Assembly (NCBI GenBank): GCA_036365455.1
Contig: JAWQUS010000032.1
Coordinates: 14,764,001-14,828,000 of the forward strand
Reading direction: 5' to 3'
Source: Macrosoma leucophasiata
Lineage: Eukaryota; Arthropoda; Insecta; Lepidoptera; Hedylidae
DNA: 64,000 nucleotides
In this document: in pieces, positions 63,621 through 64,000 of the stretch
How positions within the stretch are numbered: the stretch's first letter is position 1
How the letters are laid out: each line of letters opens with the position of its first letter
Notes under the pieces: generated by a model
Seen by the model: the letters and a program-made list of their open reading frames with translations, nothing else
Databases searched by the model: none
What the model was told of the DNA's origin: nothing
Made by a program: the position numbers and the translations under genes

Positions 63621-64000
63621 GTAAGCTATCAAAATCTCATTATTATTCTTCTTAACAGCCTCCTTAACCAAGTTGATTAGCTACAGTCGTCAACACTATA
63701 TCAAACGGAGAAAATTCATGGGTTCTCATCGATTAAGGGATTTATACTTGACAACAAGGAATTTATTGTTGACGAAAGGACACTCCCATTGGTTGCACGA
63801 TCACAGTATGCAGAAGTCAATTTACCACTCTTTCAGATAATCATATATTGTCAGTTGACGTGGAAACGTTTCCAACACAAAACTTAACAAAAGTATGAAA
63901 TGCTCTCTGACATTAACAAATAATTCCAGGAATATACAAAAATAAACAAGAAAGGGAGCGTAAAGTGGCTGGATTCGTTATCCTGATAAGAAAGACAGAG

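Overview
The window looks like nuclear DNA of a lepidopteran insect (moth or butterfly). It is AT-rich and intron-bearing, and it is packed with repeat types common in Lepidoptera: CTAG-ended Helitrons, tRNA- and 5S-derived SINEs, a mariner, RTE-like tails, an R4/R2-type LINE and GGTTCCGTA-type interspersed repeats. Assignments come from reading motifs and comparing parts of the window with each other; nothing was searched in a database.

The only host gene I can support is a partial fatty acid synthase (FAS)-like gene on the + strand, from about 48.6 kb to beyond the right edge. I traced fourteen exons, most with clear splice sites and all with matching phases. They encode a ketosynthase (KS) with its Cys-His-His triad intact, an acyltransferase (AT) region that has lost its hallmark residues and most of its centre, and the first piece of the dehydratase (DH) domain with its catalytic His. 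The 5' end of the gene lies upstream and was not found.

From 1 to 29.3 kb there is no host gene, only layered repeats: nested SINE/LINE insertions (0-10 kb), foldback elements (12.3-14.2 kb), an internally deleted mariner (15.1-15.9 kb), tRNA-like foldback repeats (18-21 kb), a hAT-like non-autonomous element (18.7-19.1 kb), and a 2.9-kb GC-rich 15-bp minisatellite that changes orientation five times and holds a palindrome of roughly 500-bp arms (22.0-24.9 kb). From 29.3 to 36.4 kb sits a complete, apparently young Ty3/gypsy LTR retrotransposon on the - strand: 421-bp LTRs with one difference and one unbroken 1590-codon gag-pol frame. From about 37.8 to 41.4 kb is a LINE with a restriction-like endonuclease, broken by two stops and one frameshift. 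From 41.4 to 48.5 kb there are further SINEs, terminal-inverted-repeat elements and perfect hairpins.

The FAS-like introns hold the same repeat families, including a scrap of the 15-bp minisatellite, a Helitron with a helicase remnant, and SINE-like repeats very close to splice sites. The two points I rate highest are the FAS-like gene with an intact KS beside a disabled AT, and the structure of the minisatellite/palindrome. No CRISPR array, operon or functional tRNA/rRNA gene was seen.
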